A DNA stretch of 64,000 bases from Eumeta japonica (taxonomy: Eukaryota > Arthropoda > Insecta > Lepidoptera > Psychidae). Location: assembly GCA_005406025.1 (NCBI GenBank), contig BGZK01000478.1:124001-188000 (forward strand), written 5' to 3'. The notes beneath the pieces were generated by a model that ran no database searches, had not been told where the DNA came from, and saw only the letters and a program-made list of their open reading frames with translations. Positions 48,301 to 61,043 of the stretch are shown here, in pieces. Within the stretch, counting starts at the first letter, position 1. The number at the start of each line of letters is the position of its first letter. A program made the translations under genes and the position numbers.

Positions 48301-51300
48301 ATTTTGATAACGTTTTTGATACCCCTCCAGAGTAGTTTTTCGATATCTTCAATGCATAGATTGAAGTTTTTTATTATTGATATAGAGTCTTAACGCTTCC
48401 AAGGACCTTAATCACTTTCCCCTTGTTAAAGTTCATGAGTATCCAGGTTCGGTTCTTTTCCGCGTGCAGCCGTTAAATTGAGGAAGATCGTTTTCAGATC
48501 GCGTGCACTAAAACACGTTAAATTTTTAATTTTATGGCTTCGCAAAGTTTGATCGATATTTATAGTCGACATTAATACTGCGTCTCTTCCATGACGTCTT
48601 AAAGAGTTAGCGTATATTTTGGCTCAGTATACCTGTGTTGTCAATTTTTATTTATTTTTATAATGCTATAAGCCTGTAGATGTATTGTTGAAATATCCAA
48701 TTGCAAGACTAAACTACACACCTCAATTATGTCATTGCAGGATAAAAAAAAACACTGTACAATATAAACCATAATATTCCTTGTATTTAAAATTTTTCAG
48801 TTTAATATAAAAACATACATTGTATTTAAGTTTATTAAATTTCTTTACATTTTTATCATGCAAAAGACTACTAACTGGCTATAATATTGTTTAACTGAAT
48901 AGCGTTTCTTCAGTCGAAAACCTACCGATTGTCACAGTTGTATAAAAATTAGTCATTGTAAATATAAAATACCCAAGACAAATTTGTAACTTTCAGTTAT
49001 TGAAAACTTTATGAACACTTACAAATACGGTAACTAGAACGTTATGATTGAATCAGTTAACAATTAAATAATGCGGTTTTTAGTGGTATATTAATAATCA
49101 GTGTTGAGACACGCTGGCGGTATATAATGTAGAATAATAGTACTATATATAAAGTATTTTCTATTTCTTAAAACCTACTAATTCAATAAATATATTTCCT
49201 TTGGAAAACGTTTGTCGACACAAAGAGAAAATTAAATCAATTTGTTAAAAGGCGGAAGATTGTGCCTGTATAGTATTATATATATAATTAGAAAAACATC
49301 TATAAACCTAACTTTAAAACCTTATCTAGATTACTTATGTTTGTTTTTATTATAGTAAAGACTATACAAACAATACCCAGTATACATGAAAATAGTTATA
49401 AATTTAATCAAACCTTATACTTTACTATTTAAATGTTTACTATAATTTATTGCTTTTGGGGACGGTGCCAAATAAATGTTACAAGCGAGGGCAGACGTTA
49501 ACGATGGTCATGTCTCAGATTTTATCCGGTCTGATTCCACAACCATTTCAATCAAAACTCTATTTCACAACTTGTGTTTACATGTTCATAGATTTAAGTG
49601 TTGAATCCATTATTTGTAATTGCGACAAATAAAGCAAGGCTTTATCTGCCTTATCAGGCTCTCAATGAACTATCTTTCAATGCGTTTATGTAATCTTGTA
49701 TTTTATTAACCTTTATGCATAAAATTTATCTTTTTTCAAAACACTTGCTGCCCACATATGGCATTTTAATAGCTATCTATACGTGGTTGACAAATTAAAA
49801 TGAGGAATTTTGATTCATACCGACACAATTAGCCAATGTTTACATAATACAGAAGCAAACCGTTATAAGGTGTAATAATGGATAAACATATAAATCTTGG
49901 TATATATTAGCAAGCTTACTATATTTCTGTAGAAGCTGTTGTTACTCGTAGGTAGCTTTATATTCGACAACATCATTTTGATCCATAATGTAAAGAATTT
50001 CAGTCTTCATTTATTATATTAGCATTTATTATAATAGAGTATTGTATTTATAATAGATGAGTGCTTCATAACAAGGAAAATGTTGAAATATGTTAATATT
50101 TCCCAAGGATAACTCGGTACAAAGAATAAAATATTAAATTTCTACATTTGTTTAGAATTTGTATTCAACATTACTGACTCTACTTTGTTTATGTAATATT
50201 CATGTATTTACTTCTATCATAAAAGCGGGCCCGAACACAGAAAAACGAATACCGACAGTGGAAATCAATTAACCGTTACTTTTCACGCGCGCTCACCCAT
50301 GGGATCGGCCCTCAGCCCTTCGATAGACGTTCTATCATCCCTTAACAAGTTTCGGGGGTGTATACTATAATCCTGTTTAGGAATAGGTTGAGTAAACAAC
50401 GGGTACAGATATTTGCTCGGGCCGAATAGCATCGATTCGCCTCGCCATTGGACACCTCACACGTCTAGTTTTCGAGCGAAGAATTTGAGCTCCTTTGACT
50501 GAGACGTTATAAAAGGTGGGTGTAAAATTCGTAGAGATTTTTGTGCTACCTGTTATATGAAAAAAAGAAATTTTATTATTAAATATTGGTAATACTTTTA
50601 TTTACAATTTATTATTATAACAATCTCTGACATTAATAAAATTCATGTTTGTTTTGTAAAGTGATATTTTAGATTAGTTTTATGCCCACAACATTTAGTG
50701 CGATAACTTAATATCTCTTAATATTTAATCTTGAATCATACTTGTTATTAACACAACGAGTCAATAACAAGTATGACGCTAGTCATTTATTGGTGAATAG
50801 TGGAATTGAAATAAATTTTATGCTTTTAATTTTCTTTTTTAAATAAGAAAACATTGAAACTAACAGTGTTACACATAACTTGTGTTACTGCCTGTTTAAA
50901 TTTGATTATATGTATAACTACCGAACTGATCACAATAAAACATGCCATTGAAATAACTTTTAACCCAGAATATATCGAATATATTTTGTCTCGATAAAAA
51001 ATGTCAATTTAATAAAACAGAGATCACAGTTTTATTGGAATCAATAATTGGATTGCCGAAGCAAAGAATAAAATTTATGTTACGTCATGAATTCGTTAGA
51101 AGGCGCTAAATGTTTTGTCAAAACAAAACTTTTTTATATAATTGTTCAAGCTCAAAATAGTTCTTTTATCTCAGGACCGGTATAACGTCGCGGAATGTTG
51201 CTCCATTTTGTTAAGTATTTATTAGGTATGCGTATTTTGAAACATGTATCCCAATATTAAATTTTCGTAAAACGTCTTTTAAGTAGCGGTCGAAAGATCA

Positions 51301-53394
51301 GAGATACTTATGTATTAATATTTTTACTCTGATAATAGGCAGCCAATAGAAAAATCTTTTTGGGCACGAAAACTCTGTAAAAGCAATTGACAAACGAACG
51401 TACATACCATAATAAATTATATAACGTAATGGTCAGGAAGAAGGATGACTCTTAACAAAGCTTTTATATAAATAAGGGAAGAAAACGTCCAATATCCTTC
51501 GAATATCACTTTTCATAGCAGATGGTATTGTGGTGGGATATTCTAAAGGGAATATTTATCAGAGCGTAAGTTCGCCTTCAGTTAAGTCAACTTCGAACGT
51601 CTTATGCGCTTCGATGGCAATATACCCGGAGTTTTTTAGAAAGCGGTTAATTCATGTATAAGGTATTTATTCAGTATAGTTTACTTTATTTATTTGATGG
51701 ATAAAAATATTAAATTATTTGTAATTTGCTTAAATCGAAAAGCAGTTATAAACTAATTTGTTAAAAAAAAGATAATTAAATGTTGAAATTATAAATCTCA
51801 TAATTATAGACATCGTTAAAATGGGAATGGTTAACATTCTGATTTAAAATGAAATAAGTGACAAACTTGTAAAATGCCGAGCAGGTTATGTGTTTTTATC
51901 TTCTAAATATTCAGAGATTGTGTAATACCAATTTTGCAGTGTTTGTTTAGTAAGGATTATAAATTTAAACGAGGATAAATTTTATATATCGTCAGGAATT
52001 CTATAGAACATGCGCACACAGAGCCCCCGAAATGAATTGAATTCGTGGCCTTATGTAGGCAAGTAACATCTAAATCCAGTTTAGTTTAACAACTAAACAG
52101 TTTAATTTGACGCCCAGTTTAATTAAAAAAATATAGAGAAATGCATGGTAAACTTACATAAAAAATTGTGTATTTGTGCAATTCACATATGGTAGAAGTG
52201 AAACTTCAAAAAAGTAATCTACGAAAGAATGTAATTAATATATAGAGAGTATCAGGAGTAGCATAATACGAGATGACGGTGTGAATAGACGAGAGTGGGG
52301 AGGCTACGAATGTATTCTGTCTCATTCCATCGCCGGCTTAATCATATATATTTATACGTTTGCTTCTGCTATAGCTGATTTTCTTTTCGTCAAATTTCAG
52401 TTCGATTCTTTAGAACGATTCTACAGAAATTTATACTTGAAAATGTTTTTGCGTCATACCTTGATTTGATCTTTATACGATTGAGGTAAAAATTATTACG
52501 TGTTTGTAATTGCAACAGTATCAGTACTCAAAATTCGTTGCGAGATAATTACTCCACAACAGAAAGCTCTTAACTAACGATTAAGCACAGATACCAAAGA
52601 TAGATTGACAGTTGTCGGAAAAAGCTATCTTGGCAAGCCAAGCTTGCCACGCAAGAAAAGCCAAGCTAGCTATTGCAAAGTAAACATTCTGCAACAATTT
52701 TATGAGTATTAAGACTACAGTAGTTGCCATCCCATTATAGTTTATGATTCGATTATTTAAGGATCAATTAAAAGGAAACAACGTTACTTTGAAAATCAAA
52801 ACTGTTACACGACTTAACTGTAGCGAATGACAAGCCAGTAAAATGAAATACTGCCAAAAGTATGAATTACAGGTATATTGCAGGTATTATAATAAATAAA
52901 TTGACGTCGTCTGTTATAATAACATTACTTACACTTTTCAAGGAACCAACTAGGATGCAAGTAAACTTAGTAAGGTTGTTAAAACTTTATAAAATTAAAT
53001 TATTTTAAACAAAATTTGCTTTAAGTTACTTGACATCCACCATTTTCAGTTTTTAGTAGTAATCTAATCACCGTCCCACATAGGCTATATTTTCATATTA
53101 AATCAATAAGTATAACAAATAACATTGAAAAGTGTATTTTGCCTAAACTAAATTATATACTTTTCAAATTTATAAGTTTATGATACCTATTTTATTTCAA
53201 CTTAAAGAGATTGCAATATTTTTTCGTTTTTTTTTTTGTCGGTTTCGAAATCCCGTATGAGGAACTCAGACTCATGTGAAAATTGCATTTTTCAAATAAA
53301 TTCAATCAGTACGTCCTCTTTAACCTTAGCCGTATTTATAAGCGTCACAATACTCACCGAAAGTTTCACCTACACTTGTTTAATAAAAAGGGGA
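48301..53394. other. Long AT-rich spacer
   Basis: No gene recognised over 5 kb. A CpG-richer patch at 50270-50480 (TTTTCACGCGCGCTCACCCA) and a perfect 14-base inverted repeat at 50736-50776 are the only structures that stood out. Confidence 0.5.
50736..50776. repeat. Perfect 14-base inverted repeat
   Basis: Arms TCATACTTGTTATT (50736-50749) and AATAACAAGTATGA (50763-50776) flank a 13-base loop. Confidence 0.85.
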
Positions 53395-53680
53395 TTTCAG
53401 AAACACGTCACGCGTCGTAGCATTAATGGTGATGGATGGGGTGCATTAAAACGGCCCCCCGCGTATCTCGCGCTATCACTCCGGCGTAACCTGGTCATCG
53501 AGCGGCGCGCGTCGTTTACATAACAGCGGCGTAACGGTCGTGTGATCGATTCGCCCCAACAGTTAAATCGTTTTCTGATCGATGCTCCCCTTTTGTTGAT
53601 CGAGCGTTCGCCTGCTTTGATTCCGTCTCGTCTGTTTCTCGCTGCCGTCGAAAGATAATCTTGTTCGATAGCAGAGCTTC
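53395..53680. promoter_or_regulatory. CpG-rich island, candidate regulatory element
   Basis: About 290 bp with much higher CpG than its flanks: CGGCCCCCCGCGTATCTCGC, GAGCGGCGCGCGTCG, and several GATCGA/TGATCGAT words (about 53543-53605). No frame is protein-like. The repeated GATCGA words could be factor sites; this is inference. Confidence 0.3.
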
Positions 53681-53765
53681 TTAAAGTGTTTAAAGATTAT
53701 TAGGAATTTGTTTTGTTAGAAAAAATGTTTGTCAATGCCCTTTTCTTATGTAATGCATTTTACAA

Positions 53766-53968
53766 GAGTAGACGAGCTTGTGAGCCACCAGGAAGTAGGT
53801 GGTCATCGCCTCTCAGGGACACACAACCGCAGAGGAGTCAGTAGTGCATTGCCGGCCTATTGGGTTCAAATAGGATATCTAATGAAGGAGGTTCTGATAG
53901 AAGGATATTGGGGCAATGGAGACCGAATGGGAAACCGGAATTCTTACTCATTGAACGAAACACAATAG
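53766..53968 (+). repeat. GAGCCACCAGGAAGTAGGTGG-type repeat
   Basis: GAGCTTGTGAGCCACCAGGA, GGTGGTCATCGCCTCTCAGG, ATTGCCGGCCTATTGGGTTC, then GGATATCTAATGAAGG. The same order of blocks is found at 59340-59540. The open frame over it belongs to the repeat. Confidence 0.55.
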
Positions 53969-54859
53969 CGGAAGGTATTATTCCTTAAAATTAATTTCGT
54001 TCATGTTGAATTTAAATTGATAAAGTAATATCGGGGATTTGAAATGTTAAAAATTATATATTGAACTAATAATAATTATTACTGTTATTTTATTTTCGAG
54101 CATGTGCTTTTGTAAAAATTCAGGAGGCAATATATAAACTTATATAGTAGCGCGTTAAGGCTGATGTTACTTATATTAAAATTAAGCCAGTTTAATTAAG
54201 TTGGATCCAACGTTTACTTCGATTACTTTATTCATTATTATGCTACCTTTACTGAAATTATGAATGGTCAAGCCATTATTTTCAAGGCATAGATTAGTTA
54301 CTTCCCTCGTATATCTAATTGTCTTTATTGTTATTATTTCGTACACCTATTTTTCAGAAAAGTAGGCAGAGACGACAGATTTCCACATAGTAAAATCTTT
54401 GCATATCTCTCTTACTTTACTATCATCCATCAACCGCTTCGTACAAGCTCGGCGGTTTCGGATTTTTAAAACTTAGTTCTTTTTTAATGCCTCATCAATT
54501 TGGTCTGTATAAGATTTTCTAGGGGTGACCCTTGCCGAGCTTTCCATCACACACATTCGCTCAATAGATTTATCTTACTAGTCTACTTTCACTTATCCCT
54601 TCCCGATTTATTTATTTCCATATGTCGGTTTACAAACAATGATACACGAATATTGCTAATGTAAAAAAAAGTATACATATATGTGCATCAACGTTGTGAA
54701 CCACGGAGAATAATTACACATATTTAAGATTTTACGTGAAAAAAAAATACATACAGAAAAACATGGAACATCGTACAGAAAAGTTCAAACATCAAATATG
54801 CGGTTTAAGGTTTAAAAATATTTTTTCTGAAGGATCCTGTAATCGTCGCTATAATGTCG
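53969..54859. other. AT-rich spacer
   Basis: I see no gene or clear repeat. Confidence 0.5.
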
Positions 54860-57600
54860 ATGACGTTAAAATTTGTATTGTAAATGTCTACGATGCGGCG
54901 CATCGGTGACTGTGTGCCAGCTACGTAGGACAGCGCTTAATAGAAAGCAACTGGTGCGGCCGAGCTTCGCTTTTTTGGGCTCGGTTAGGAACACGATAAC
55001 ATAACACGCCGATCAAAGCCGCGCAGTCATATTTATTGTAACGTAAATCATACAACATCATAGCGTCGAGCTGGAGAGGTTTAGAGCTTAAGTTCAATAT
55101 AGTATCTTTCTCCAATAGAGACCTGTATGAAAGTCTAACACAGCCACACCTGAAGTGCATTGTTCTCAAGAATTTTTTTTGGACCATTTATTTCTATGAC
55201 ATCTTTATATTTATCATAGTATGTGTCCCATATTGGAGTAGCATACTCTAGTTGACATGGAATTAGAGCTTAAGAATGTTGATTTTATAGTGAAATTAAT
55301 GCAAGATCTCATTAAAAAAAACCGTATATACTGAATTATCTACTTACAATATGTTCAACATGGAGATTAAAGTGAAGTTTGCACTCGAAAACGACACCCA
55401 AATCTCTGATATATGTAACTTCATCTAGTTTGGTTTCACATAATACATATGAGTATTTGTGATTATGTTTCTTTTTAGAAAAAATATGTATTTGCATTTG
55501 TTTATAGCTAACTGAAGTTTGTTATGCGTACAATAATTAGAAAAAACTATTTAAGTCTTGTTGAAACAGGGCACAATCGTCGTTACTTTTGATAATGTTA
55601 TAAATTTAAATATCGCTTGCGTATAGAAGGAAATTGCAGTGTTTGAAACATGTGTTAATATAATTTATATAAAGAATAAATACCAATGGTCCCAAAATGG
55701 AACCTTGAGGAACGCCGGAACTTATAATTACTGTATCAGATTCAAATCCGTTTATTACGACTTTTTGTGTTCTATTAGAAATGTACGACTTAAACCAAGC
55801 CAGAACTTACCTCTGATTCCGTTAAAGGCAAGCTTTTGAAGAAGCAACATATGATGTACCCTATCGAAGGGTTTTCGGAAATCGGTATATATAGTATCGG
55901 TTTGGAAATTATTATCTAATGCCTCTAATATATGGGTTGAACAAACTAGTAAATTAGTTGTAGTAGATCTCTTTTGAACGAATTCATGTTGTTTTGAAAT
56001 AACGATTCGATGTATTTGAGGATAAATGTCATTATGCACTAAACACTCGAACAACTTGAATAGAACATTTAAAACAGATATAGGTTTTAGATACAACTTT
56101 CGACCTCACCTTTTGCGCCTCCTTTGTGTATGGGAGTTATATTGGATACTTTCCATTCATTAGGATATACACCATCTCTTAAATATTTATTGCATATACA
56201 ATGATCTACAAATAACATTAGCGGCGTTTTTAAAGAATATTAAAGGTATGTGATCACCTCCGCATTCTTTAGTGATATCAAGATTATTCAGTTCCTTGAG
56301 CACAGAATCTTGGGTTATATGTACATTTTGGATATTTTAGTCATGGTTTTCATCAGCATCATGTTTGATGTCATCTAATACTAAATCAGATGGTACATTA
56401 TTCGGTTCAAAAACTGAATGGAAATCAAATGAAAAAAAAAGTTACATATATCTACAATATCACAATAGAGGTCGAGTTATTGTTATATGGTACAATTTTG
56501 GGGATTTTTGAATGTTTTTTTTTAATTTGATACATACTTCCTAAAAAATTCCACATCCAAGAATCTCGATAACATTTATGTAATTCTTTCCTAATATATT
56601 TTGAGTTTTCTTCCATTTTATTCAGACAGATTTTTTATTATTAAATATATGAATCAATTCAGGCGTGAACCATACGGATAAAGAAATGGGTTTAATTTTT
56701 TTTAAAGGTACATGTTCTTTTATTAGTTTGTATACACATTCATAAAACCATGACACTGAATTTTCGGCGGATAGTCCATTAAGCTATTTTAACTAATCTA
56801 AATTGGCAATCAATGTCTTTATTATTTCGTTATTCGCTTTAAAGATATTATATTTTTGAAGAGGTTTACATGAAAGAGTATTAATTCGGACGTAAGCCTG
56901 AATAGGGATCAGGACGACAACAGGTGGATGCACTGGGAGGCACCAAGGAGAGTGGCGCAGGAGATATCCTACAATCGACCAACTGTATAATAAAGAGAGT
57001 TAGAATTTTATTATTCTTGTTTCTTAATTTATTTAACTATACAGATTTTAATGCGGAAATAAAATAAATCATATGTTTGCTGATCGAGTTCACAGGAGGA
57101 GTGACGACAGGGATGCTGTGAGCATTATGATTGCACCAGTTTAATAAGGGCAGGTTATAGTCACTAACTAAACAAAAGTGTGTTACATCTGAAGTTGGGA
57201 TATTATCTAATAAAGAGTTAAGATGTACGTCGTAGTTGTCGGCGCTTTGACTCGATGGTACATAAGCCGCTCTTATAACGCAATTTTCCCTGCTGCCTAA
57301 CGGGATCTGTACTAATGCCTGGTCAACGCAATAGGGCTGAGGGGCAAACGAAACTCGAACGACGGCATGGAGTTCTCTGAGTGTCGCAATTATTACTCCA
57401 CCTCTGTCCTTCTCGTTACAGACCTGACGGTCTTTGTCACAACTAAACACCGAATGACGTGAGTCAATGAATTCATCATTAGATATCACGCGAGTAACCC
57501 ATGTTTCAGTGAGTAAGATGACATCGTAGTTGTGAGATAAAATTTTCATATATAATGTAAGTAGTTTCGTTCGTAATACGCTGCAATTTTGAAAGTATAA
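54860..57600 (-). mobile_element. LINE ORF2 (endonuclease and reverse transcriptase), Jockey/CR1-type, inactive
   Basis: On the minus strand an APE-type endonuclease begins near 57600 with YFQNCSVLRTKLLTLY. It continues MKILSHNYDVILLTETWV (the catalytic Glu motif TETW), DRGGVIIA and LVSDYNLPLLNW (the DFN-like motif), to 57037. Reverse-transcriptase blocks follow: EWKVSNITPIHKGGAKGEVE (about 56100-56155), PISVLNVLFKLFECLV, HEFVQKRSTTTNLL, DTIYTDFRKPFDRVHH (55755-56096), SGVPQGSILGPLVF (about 55670-55720), YASDI at about 55609-55626, CQLEYATPIWDTYYDKYKDV (55193-55259) and the C-terminal region 54921-55187. The catalytic YADD is YASD, and several frame breaks interrupt the ORF. It is a dead element. 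Confidence 0.9.
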
Positions 57601-58451
57601 AGAGAGTATTTTTGCTATTTATAAGCAACCTAATATCAATTGAATGACGTAGAAAATTCATATAAAAATAGTAATTGTACTAGTGATATACACTAAGCAA
57701 AGCATTAATGTATACATTACTAAGTTTAAGTCGAGATGAGTTGGCATCAACATTAAGTATTTAACTAGTTATAGAATATAAAATTGAATAGTTATTAATT
57801 TGCATCTGTACATTAAGCGTAACGTAAGGTTGATCGCTGGAGAATGTGTCAAATCTGTTGAAGTTTTAAGTATGTAAACTCCTGTCACATTAAGCGGCAA
57901 TAACATGTGATCCGGGTGCCATATAAATAGAAAACGTTGTAGTGTAAATTAATGTAAAAAAAGGAATATACTCATTAGTAGTATTAATCGGATGTAGTGT
58001 CATACGTATATCAGTATTTGTATTACAAGTAGGGATTAAATGTAATTTTTTGTATAGCTTATAAATTTCATATCAATATACGAGTTGTAACTATCTTCAT
58101 CGTGGGCACATACAGCCATATAGCGCAAAAAATGATATCTGCATGTCGAATGATGACAACAATGGACATGCAGCATGCACGGCCTACCATCTGTGGAATT
58201 GTTACGGTAAGAACAATACATACAATACTATGTAAATAAAAATAAAACTAAATGTTTAAAACTACCCTCTTGTACAAAATATGATTATGAGACTATGTAT
58301 ACAGTAATTCGATAAAGTGCCATAGATTGAGTAAGTGTATAGATAAGGCATATAAGTAAAATTAGTATGACTATTTCCAAAAGTTTGTAGAAATTAAAGG
58401 AAGCACTATGAAAAAAAAATAATATATTGCAGTTTTAAGATGAACTGGACG
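57601..58451 (-). mobile_element. Unassigned stretch between LINE ORF1 and ORF2
   Basis: About 850 bp without recognisable LINE protein, longer than the usual short gap between ORF1 and ORF2. It may be an insertion or a decayed ORF1 C-terminus with spacer. I found no ends or target duplication. Confidence 0.4.
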
Positions 58452-58928
58452 TTATTTATCGCACCTAGTGCTAATGTGGCGTTTCGTTCTTACGCATAAG
58501 TACTTTTCCGTTCCTACTCCAGAGAAAAGAAACTCGTGCTTCAAAGAGATACTTTTCGCTCTCTGTAGTAACTTCTTGTTATATGAAGTAAGATCTTCAT
58601 TATCATATACTTGGCGTGTAATTCCTGCGACACCTAGTTCCTGTGTAGATATGCCTTTCTTTCGATCTACAGCTGTTAACACGTCATCATAAAGAACACA
58701 AGTGCTTAACTTAACGACGATGTTCTTTGGGTGTGAGTTAAATGGATTTGCATAAGGTACTCTATGAACAGCAAGAATATCTGTTTGATTGATCGAATTA
58801 TATATGACGAAGCCAAGATTTCTGACTATAGCAATGAGATCCTCATTACGTCTGTCAGGGAGGTTAGTAATTTTCAGATTACATTGCCGAGCCCGTTGTT
58901 CCAGATTTTCAATTATCTCAGTCAACAT
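58452..58928 (-). mobile_element. LINE ORF1 protein, same element
   Basis: A 158-residue open frame on the minus strand: ENLEQRARQCNLKITNLPDR, then ILAVHRVPYANPF, PKNIVVKLSTCVLYDDVLTA, LTSYNKKLLQRAKSIS and EFLFSGVGTEKYLCVRT. This is the RNA-binding ORF1 type of insect Jockey/CR1-like LINEs: a coiled-coil start with RxRxxN, a central HRxP block, then a C-terminal basic region. The N-terminal zinc-finger part is not seen; the start at 58928 is probably internal to the original ORF1. Confidence 0.8.
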
Positions 58929-58929
58929 T

Positions 58930-59339
58930 TTTATTTCATATGACTTGGATTCAAAGATAACTTGTTTCTTTTCAATCTTAGAAATTCTTTTTTAGATTTA
59001 AACAATTCATCGCACTTATCACTGAGAAACTGAATGCCTTTCCTCAAATTCAATTAATATTTTGCTAATTCTCTCATTCTACTTTTCGAACCAATCATTT
59101 TATTGATTATAGTATTTAAAAAATCCTTATAGTTTTTCAGTGTTACTGAACAATCATCGCCTGTTGTTATACGAAGATGGCCAAATCACTATGACATACT
59201 TTTTTGCTCTAGTTACTGGATATTTTCAATTTACACTGTTCTGTGACATCACTTTAACATGTCATTTTTCATGTTAGATAAAACCTCTTGACGTCACAAC
59301 TCAATACATACTCTTGTTTTAGGACCCTAATCGTGAAAA
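58930..59339. other. Probable 5' end of the reverse-strand LINE, then spacer
   Basis: Upstream of ORF1 on the minus strand the DNA could code a Lys/Glu-rich coiled-coil (KIEKKQVIFESKSYEIKML), but the frame is broken. Beyond about 59150 I see nothing. Confidence 0.35.
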
Positions 59340-59636
59340 ACTTAGCCACCCGAGAATAAGTGGTGACCGCCGTCGAAAAACACTTATGTACCTAGAAAAG
59401 TTTCAAATGCCTTGCCGATCTCTTAGATAGGCATAGGATATTTGATGATGATGGTGGCTGATAGAGAGGGAGATAGCGTGATGGAGGTAGAGCGGGCTAC
59501 CAGAGTTCTCACTCACTAGACGAAAGTAACATCAGAAGCTATTACTTCACGTCAATATTTTGTGTCTCACTAGCCGGGCCGGCTCAATTTGTTGCTGCAG
59601 CCAAATTAACTACAGCATGGCTCTACTGCATTAGTA
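59340..59636 (+). repeat. GCCACCCGAGAATAAGTGGTG-type repeat
   Basis: GCCACCCGAGAATAAGTGGTG, TGCCGATCTCTTAGATAGGC, GGATATTTGATGATG, GTTCTCACTCACTAGACGAA, ending CCAAATTAACTACAGCATGGC. It shares block order with 53766 and its end with 28725 and 35360. Confidence 0.55.
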
Positions 59637-60335
59637 ACTTTTTTGATATGTAGTTATAAACAATATGTTCCTGAAACATTGAATGTAGAAAAAAAATGTT
59701 TAGGTTCGCCTACTCTTTGGTGTATTACATTGGTATTTCATGAGGATCAGTTTGGTTAGATTATTCTTAAGTGGATAATATCGTAGTAATTTAAAAGTAT
59801 TTTTTTCCAAAGAAACTTAAATTGTATGAATTTTTCCCTAACATCACTTATGTATAAGTATTTCTACCTAATTTAATACCATGTTCTGCATAAAATTGAG
59901 CTCAACGTGAATGTTATGTCGATATCCGAACGATTACCTTAAATATTTTTCATCGAAAAAGAAGCTAATATGTAAAGCATGGATTTGATATCGACCCAAT
60001 TCAATTCATCGACCGGAAATATTTCGAGCTGTATTTACAAGCCACACACAACAATGAGTTGTCGAACCAAAAATCGAGCTAACCACAAACAGCGCCTCCG
60101 AGTCCGTTCGGAGGCGAGCGAACGAGTTATTGCTACAGAAATGTTTTCCTATTTACCCATAAGGAAACTGTCGAGATAATTTCGAGCGTGAAATCGAATC
60201 ACCGGACGCGGCCGGACCGCGCCTTAAAGACTAAAGATAACATTTTTAGATGGGCAACTTGGGGATGCGGAAACCGCTGGCCGTTTATGTTCCGGGCAGA
60301 TACGGCTCATTGTGACTATGCCGCATATGTTCGTC
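59637..60335. other. Spacer with a CpG-richer patch
   Basis: No gene recognised. The patch at 60080-60245 (CAGCGCCTCCGAGTCCGTTC, GGAGGCGAGCGAACGAG, GACGCGGCCGGACCGCGCC) stands out. CTCCGA...TCGGAGGCG forms a possible hairpin (60092-60115). Confidence 0.45.
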
Positions 60336-61043
60336 TTTTTTTAGGGTTCCGAGCCAAAGTGGCAGAAACGGAACCCTTATAGTTTCGTTATACGCGTCTA
60401 TCCGTATGTCACAGGTATTTTATTCAAAAATGTTTATATATAAAATTTATAGTGTAAGTGTATTGTATGAGCCGCTACTTAGTTTGGTAGTTAAATATCA
60501 AAGATAAATATTTCTAAGGGGGCATTCCATATATGTAACAGAAACTGAAAAAAAAATTTAGCGAGCATTACTGATTGGCACATATTTCGACAGTTCTTTT
60601 AAAAATTCTTTAAGGTTTCTAAGAATTTTTTCTGATTACCTTAATAATTTCGGAAATTATTGCCCCGAAAGTTATAGAAATTGTGTCTCCCTCTATTTCC
60701 TAAACCTTATGTTCAAAAAACATTACAAAAATAATGAAGATAACGCTTACTAAATACTTTAGTAATTAATAATATAATCGGATATACTGTTTTCGATTTA
60801 TTACCAAAACACTGCACTTCTCAAGAAAAGGACGTAAGTGACATGAAGATACGTTCTTTTGCTGAAGTATTTTAGTTTTCACTAGTTTAATAGTAATACT
60901 CGACGTACTTGTTTTTTTAGTTATAGGCTTAATGAAAAAAGTGTAACAACATACTTCTTTCATCTGTAGTGCATTTCTTTGTAGTAATGGCTTCGAAACC
61001 CTATAATGAGCATGGTTCGACATGCTTTTGACCAGTTTTTTTT
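60336..61043 (+). mobile_element. GGTTCCG-headed non-autonomous repeat, full-length copy 2
   Basis: Head TTTTTAGGGTTCCGAGCC, tail TGACCAGTTTTTTTT. It aligns along its whole length with 8977-9741, with many small indels, so both are old copies of one family. Confidence 0.75.

Noticed and set aside
53729..53968. 79-residue frame that looks protein-like
   Set aside because: It covers a repeat also found at 59340-59540, where the frame is broken.
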